Assembly (NCBI RefSeq): GCF_037914945.1
Contig: NZ_CP149787.1
Coordinates: 806,001-870,000 of the forward strand
Length of the DNA stretch: 64,000 nucleotides
Direction: 5' to 3'
Origin: Haloterrigena sp. KLK7
GTDB taxonomy: Archaea > Halobacteriota > Halobacteria > Halobacteriales > Natrialbaceae
The notes beneath the pieces are model-generated. The model was not told where the DNA came from, ran no database searches, and saw nothing but the letters and a program-made list of their open reading frames with translations. How positions within the stretch are numbered: the first letter of the stretch is position 1; each line of letters begins with the position of its first letter. The position numbers and the translations under genes were made by a program. Below, in pieces: positions 61,113 to 64,000 of this stretch.

Positions 61113-61910
61113 ATGGAGCTGAATCACATCCGTCGCGGCGACGGCGAGCCGTTGCTCCTCGTTCACGGGCTCGGCGGCAGCTGGCGGACGTGGACGCCGG
61201 TGCTCGACGGGCTGGTCGCCGAGCGGGAGGTGATCGCGGTGGACCTCCCCGGTCACGGTGAAACGCCGCCGTCGTCCGGCGAGGCGTCCGTCGACACCCT
61301 CGCTGATGACGTCGCCTCGTTTCTGACTGCGAACGATCTCGAGGGGGTCGACGTCGTCGGGAACTCGATGGGCGGGCGGCTCGTCCTCGAACTCGCGCGT
61401 CGGGGCGACGTCGGCGCGACCGTCGCGCTCGATCCCGGCGGGTTCTGGACGGGCTGGGAACGGTACTTCTTCTACGCGACGCTGGCCCCGTCGATCCGCC
61501 TCGTTCGCGGGCTTCAGCCCGTGATGGATCGACTCATGGACAGCGCCGCGGGCCGGACCCTGCTGCTGGCGCAGCTTTCGGCTCGTCCCTGGGACCTGCC
61601 CGCCGACGTCGCCCGCGAAGAGATGCGGACCTTCGCCGACTCGCCGTCGTTCGACGAACTGTTGCGGCGATTGGCGTTCGGACCCGGCCAGCCCGGGACG
61701 GAGTCGACGCCGGGACCGGTCGTGATCGGCTGGGGCCGCAAGGATCGGGTCACGCTCCCTCGACAGGCCAAGCGCGCCGCGAACCGATTCCCCGGCGCGC
61801 GATTCCACTGGTTCGAGGAGAGCGGTCACTATCCCCACTGGGACGCTCCCGAGGAGGCCACGCGGGTGATCCTCTCCGCCACGGCCCGCGAGGCGTTCGA
61901 CGAGTCGTGA
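61113..61910 (+). CDS. Alpha/beta hydrolase
   Basis: 265 residues from ATG 61113. Oxyanion-hole segment LLLVHGLGGSWRTW, nucleophile elbow VVGNSMGGRL (Ser), acidic residue near GWGRKDRV, and the catalytic His in ESGHYPHWDAPEE. It contains a lid region after ALDPGGFWTGWERYFF. Members are esterases, lipases or dehalogenases; no specific substrate clue. Monocistronic upstream of cofH. Confidence 0.88.
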   Translation: MELNHIRRGDGEPLLLVHGLGGSWRTWTPVLDGLVAEREVIAVDLPGHGETPPSSGEASVDTLADDVASFLTANDLEGVDVVGNSMGGRLVLELARRGDVGATVALDPGGFWTGWERYFFYATLAPSIRLVRGLQPVMDRLMDSAAGRTLLLAQLSARPWDLPADVAREEMRTFADSPSFDELLRRLAFGPGQPGTESTPGPVVIGWGRKDRVTLPRQAKRAANRFPGARFHWFEESGHYPHWDAPEEATRVILSATAREAFDES

Positions 61911-62052
61911 GGACTGGACTCCGCGACCGCTGGCGTGGAACGCGGTCGCGACCGAAACGACTCGAACCTCGCTCCGACCGAGACGTCTCCTCCGAGCGGA
62001 CGAAAGGAAGGATCCATCACCCTTTTCTCGCTGTGCTGGTATCGTTACGTCG

Positions 62053-63432
62053 ATGGAGCGACCGGTGACCGAGGCAGACCTCGCGTTCGAACACACCCCC
62101 GAGACCGACCAGTCCTTCGAGAACGCACTCGAGAAGGCGCGCGACGGCGACCGACTCACGGTCGACGACGCCGTCGAGTTGCTGACGACGGGAACCGACG
62201 GCGAGGGCATCGACCAGCGGCGCAAGGAGCAGGTCCTCGAGGCCGCCGACCGCCGGCGCGCCGAGGTCGTCGGCGAGGAGGTCACCTTCGTCGCCAACCT
62301 GAACAACAACGTCACGACCGCGTGTAACGTGGGGTGTCTGTTCTGTAACTTCAAGGACGCCGCCCACACCTTCGAGAGCGACGCCGAGGTCGAGACCGCC
62401 GGCTTCACGAAGACGCCCGCGGAATCCCGCGAGATCGTCGCCGACGCCGTCGATCGGGGCATCTACGAGGTCACCTCGGTCTCCGGTCTCCACCCCGCCT
62501 TCGCGCTCGACGCGGAACACCGCGAGATCCTCGAGGCCCACCCCGAGCCGAAGGAGATCAACTACAAGTCGCCCGAACGCTACGACACGAGCCCCGGCAC
62601 CTACACGGATCAGATCGCGGCGATGAGCGTCGACGGGGTGCACGTCCACTCGATGACCCCCGAGGAGGCCTATCACGCCCGCCGCGGGACCGACTGGTCC
62701 TACGAGGAGGTGTTCCGACGGCTGAAGGACGCCGGCCTCGACACCGTCCCCGGAACCGCTGCCGAGATCCTCGTCGAGGAGGTCCGCGACGTGATCTGCC
62801 CCGGCAAGATCGGCACCGAGGAGTGGCTCGAGGCGATGGAGGCCGCCGCAAACGTCGGCCTCGGCATGACGGCGACGATCATGTACGGCCACGTCGAGAA
62901 CGAGGCCCACCGCGCGCTACACCTGAAACGGATCCGCGATCTGCAAGACCGGACCGGGAACATCACCGAGTTCGTTCCGCTGTCCTTTATTCACCAGAAC
63001 ACGCCGCTGTTCGAGCACGACGTCGTCTCGAGCGGCGCGAGCATCGACGAGGACGAACTCATGATCGCCGTCGGTCGACTCTTCCTCGACAACGTCGATC
63101 ACGTCCAGTCCTCGTGGGTCAAGTACGGCGACGAACAGGGACTGAAGATGCTCTCCTGTGGCGCCGACGACTACATGGGGACGATCCTCTCCGAGGAGAT
63201 CACGACCCGCGCCGGCGGCGAGCACGGCGAGTTCCGCTCGTTCGAGGACTACGTCGAGATGATCTCCTCGATCGGCCGCGTGCCGGTCGAGCGCTCGACC
63301 GACTACGAGAAGCGCCGCGTTATCGATCCCGAGAACCCGCCCTTCGGCCCGCAGTTAGGACCGAAGGCCGACGGCACGCCGCTGCTGACTCGGGAGGAGC
63401 GGGAGTCGCAGACCGCGATCGCGGACGACTGA
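62053..63432 (+). CDS. cofH: 7,8-didemethyl-8-hydroxy-5-deazariboflavin synthase subunit CofH
   Basis: 459 residues. Radical SAM cysteines C91, C95 and C98 in TACNVGCLFCNF, preceded by VTFVANLNNNVTT. Other family segments: VHVHSMTPEEAYHARR, ILVEEVRDVICPGKI, TATIMYGHVENEAHRA, LSFIHQNTPLF. CofH joins 4-hydroxyphenylpyruvate-type tyrosine derivative to 5-amino-6-ribitylaminouracil, making the F420 precursor with CofG. CofG is not in this window. Single gene with an upstream promoter region of 140 bases. Confidence 0.93.
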   Translation: MERPVTEADLAFEHTPETDQSFENALEKARDGDRLTVDDAVELLTTGTDGEGIDQRRKEQVLEAADRRRAEVVGEEVTFVANLNNNVTTACNVGCLFCNFKDAAHTFESDAEVETAGFTKTPAESREIVADAVDRGIYEVTSVSGLHPAFALDAEHREILEAHPEPKEINYKSPERYDTSPGTYTDQIAAMSVDGVHVHSMTPEEAYHARRGTDWSYEEVFRRLKDAGLDTVPGTAAEILVEEVRDVICPGKIGTEEWLEAMEAAANVGLGMTATIMYGHVENEAHRALHLKRIRDLQDRTGNITEFVPLSFIHQNTPLFEHDVVSSGASIDEDELMIAVGRLFLDNVDHVQSSWVKYGDEQGLKMLSCGADDYMGTILSEEITTRAGGEHGEFRSFEDYVEMISSIGRVPVERSTDYEKRRVIDPENPPFGPQLGPKADGTPLLTREERESQTAIADD

Positions 63433-63480
63433 GATCGACCACGAGTCGAGGGCCGTCGTCTCGAGCGTTGGGTGGCATAC

Positions 63481-63650
63481 TCATTCCACGTCACTGACGC
63501 CGACCGCCCGAGCCGGTGCGCCGTCGCTGTCGAGCGCGATCGGATACGCTCGGAGGTCGAACCGATCTCCGAACGCGTCGAGGTTCGTGAGGTTCTCGAG
63601 GATCAGCAGGTCATTGCCCAGCGCGTGGTGGGCTGCGAACCCGTCCGGTT
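63481..63650 (-). pseudogene. 5'-truncated cyclase-family (kynurenine formamidase-like) remnant
   Basis: The C-terminal 57 residues match cyclase-family proteins (PF04199): DGFAAHHALGNDLLILENLTNLDAF, then the tail DRFDLRAYPIALDSDGAPARAVGV. Homology stops near 63650; the open frame beyond (VNRLRGGLEVHREHRNV) is not family-like and is antisense to a ureohydrolase fragment. Only the last fifth or so of the protein remains. Confidence 0.7.
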
Positions 63651-63675
63651 CGTCCTCAGTGGCGTTTTCCGTCGG

Positions 63676-64000
63676 CGTCGGATCGGGGTTGAGGTCGCCG
63701 ACTGCGGCGACGTTCCGGTGTTCCCGATGGACCTCGAGACCACCGCGGAGTCGATTCACGGTCCACGTCGCGACCGTCGCTGCGCAGGGGACCATGCCCG
63801 TCCTCGTCGGCGGCGATCACTACTGTACGTTCCCGGCGTTTCGAGGCTTCGCGGAGGGGTCTGACCACGAGACGATCGGGCTGGTCCAGATCGACGCCCA
63901 CACCGACACCGCCTCCGAGAGCCCGCTGTTCGGCGAACACTTCCACGGCTCGCTGACCACCACATCGCGGACTCGCCACACACCGACTTCGAACACGTCG
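63676..64000 (+). pseudogene. Broken ureohydrolase (agmatinase/arginase-like), 3' end beyond window
   Basis: Three frames are needed: IGVEVADCGDVPVFPMDLETTAESIH (63682-63759), then VHVATVAAQGTMPVLVGGDHYCTFPAFRGFAE and IGLVQIDAHTDTASESPLFGEHFHGS (about 63763-63950), then HHIADSPHTDFEHV from about 63958. GGDHYCT and DAHTD are manganese-binding motifs of agmatinase. Two frame changes and a missing 5' end make it a pseudogene. Its 5' side abuts the cyclase remnant on the other strand. Confidence 0.75.

Noticed and set aside
1-64000. tRNA, rRNA, riboswitch, origin or CRISPR array
   Set aside because: None of the intergenic gaps shows cloverleaf arms, rRNA segments, known riboswitch elements or repeat-spacer arrays by eye.

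Overview
The window looks like chromosome, or a large replicon, of a halophilic archaeon (Halobacteria, perhaps Natrialbaceae; the family is a guess). Proteins are very rich in Asp and Glu, codons favour G/C at the third position, and TATA-type promoters sit 20-60 bases before starts. Typical archaeal families are present: bacterioopsin-activator-type HTH regulators, a HalOD1 protein, archaeosine and F420 enzymes, SAMP-type ubiquitin-like proteins, an amphi-Trp protein and several zinc-ribbon microproteins. I see no rRNA, tRNA, CRISPR array or origin.

Layout. 1-1.7 kb is a decayed mobile edge: a frameshifted parA, an AT-rich patch with a small membrane ORF, and the tail of an IS4-type transposase. 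1.7-13.5 kb is mostly housekeeping or unknown: GNAT protein, ubiquitin-like modifier, ATP-grasp ligase, AzlCD amino-acid exporter, ABC exporter, flavin-binding protein and regulators. 13.9-39 kb is an oxidative metabolism island bounded by two near-duplicate tungsten aldehyde:ferredoxin oxidoreductases. Between them lie a truncated formate dehydrogenase, two metal-handling or metal-dependent genes (a CobW GTPase and a zinc formaldehyde-dehydrogenase-type enzyme), a GlcG/HbpS-type protein, two CaCA-type exchangers, an operon of an unknown protein, a PQQ alcohol dehydrogenase and a cupredoxin, and an NMT1/THI5-type ABC uptake locus whose regulator is a DNA-binding domain fused to a substrate-binding-protein domain. 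39-47 kb is sensory: a LOV/GAF/HTH regulator, HTH and HalOD1 proteins, and a multi-PAS histidine kinase, with archaeosine synthase RaSEA among them. 47-55 kb combines purS/purQ with a probable metal-response cluster (flavoprotein, FeoB, CobW, second flavoprotein), three of whose promoters carry the same spaced AT-rich motif. 55-63.5 kb holds purU, purC, acetamidase/formamidase, DUF2267 proteins, a second ubiquitin-like protein, a hydrolase and cofH. The right edge has two truncated genes pointing away from each other.

How it may work together (inference). The PQQ enzyme would oxidise an alcohol and pass electrons to the glycosylated cupredoxin; the aldehyde could go to the AORs or to the zinc dehydrogenase. 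The PQQ enzyme carries the Asp-x-Asp pair that marks lanthanide-dependent alcohol dehydrogenases in bacteria, and it has no visible signal peptide. The most novel-looking elements are this enzyme with its unknown operon partner, the HTH/substrate-binding fusion regulator, the LOV regulator, and the three-copy operator at the metal cluster.
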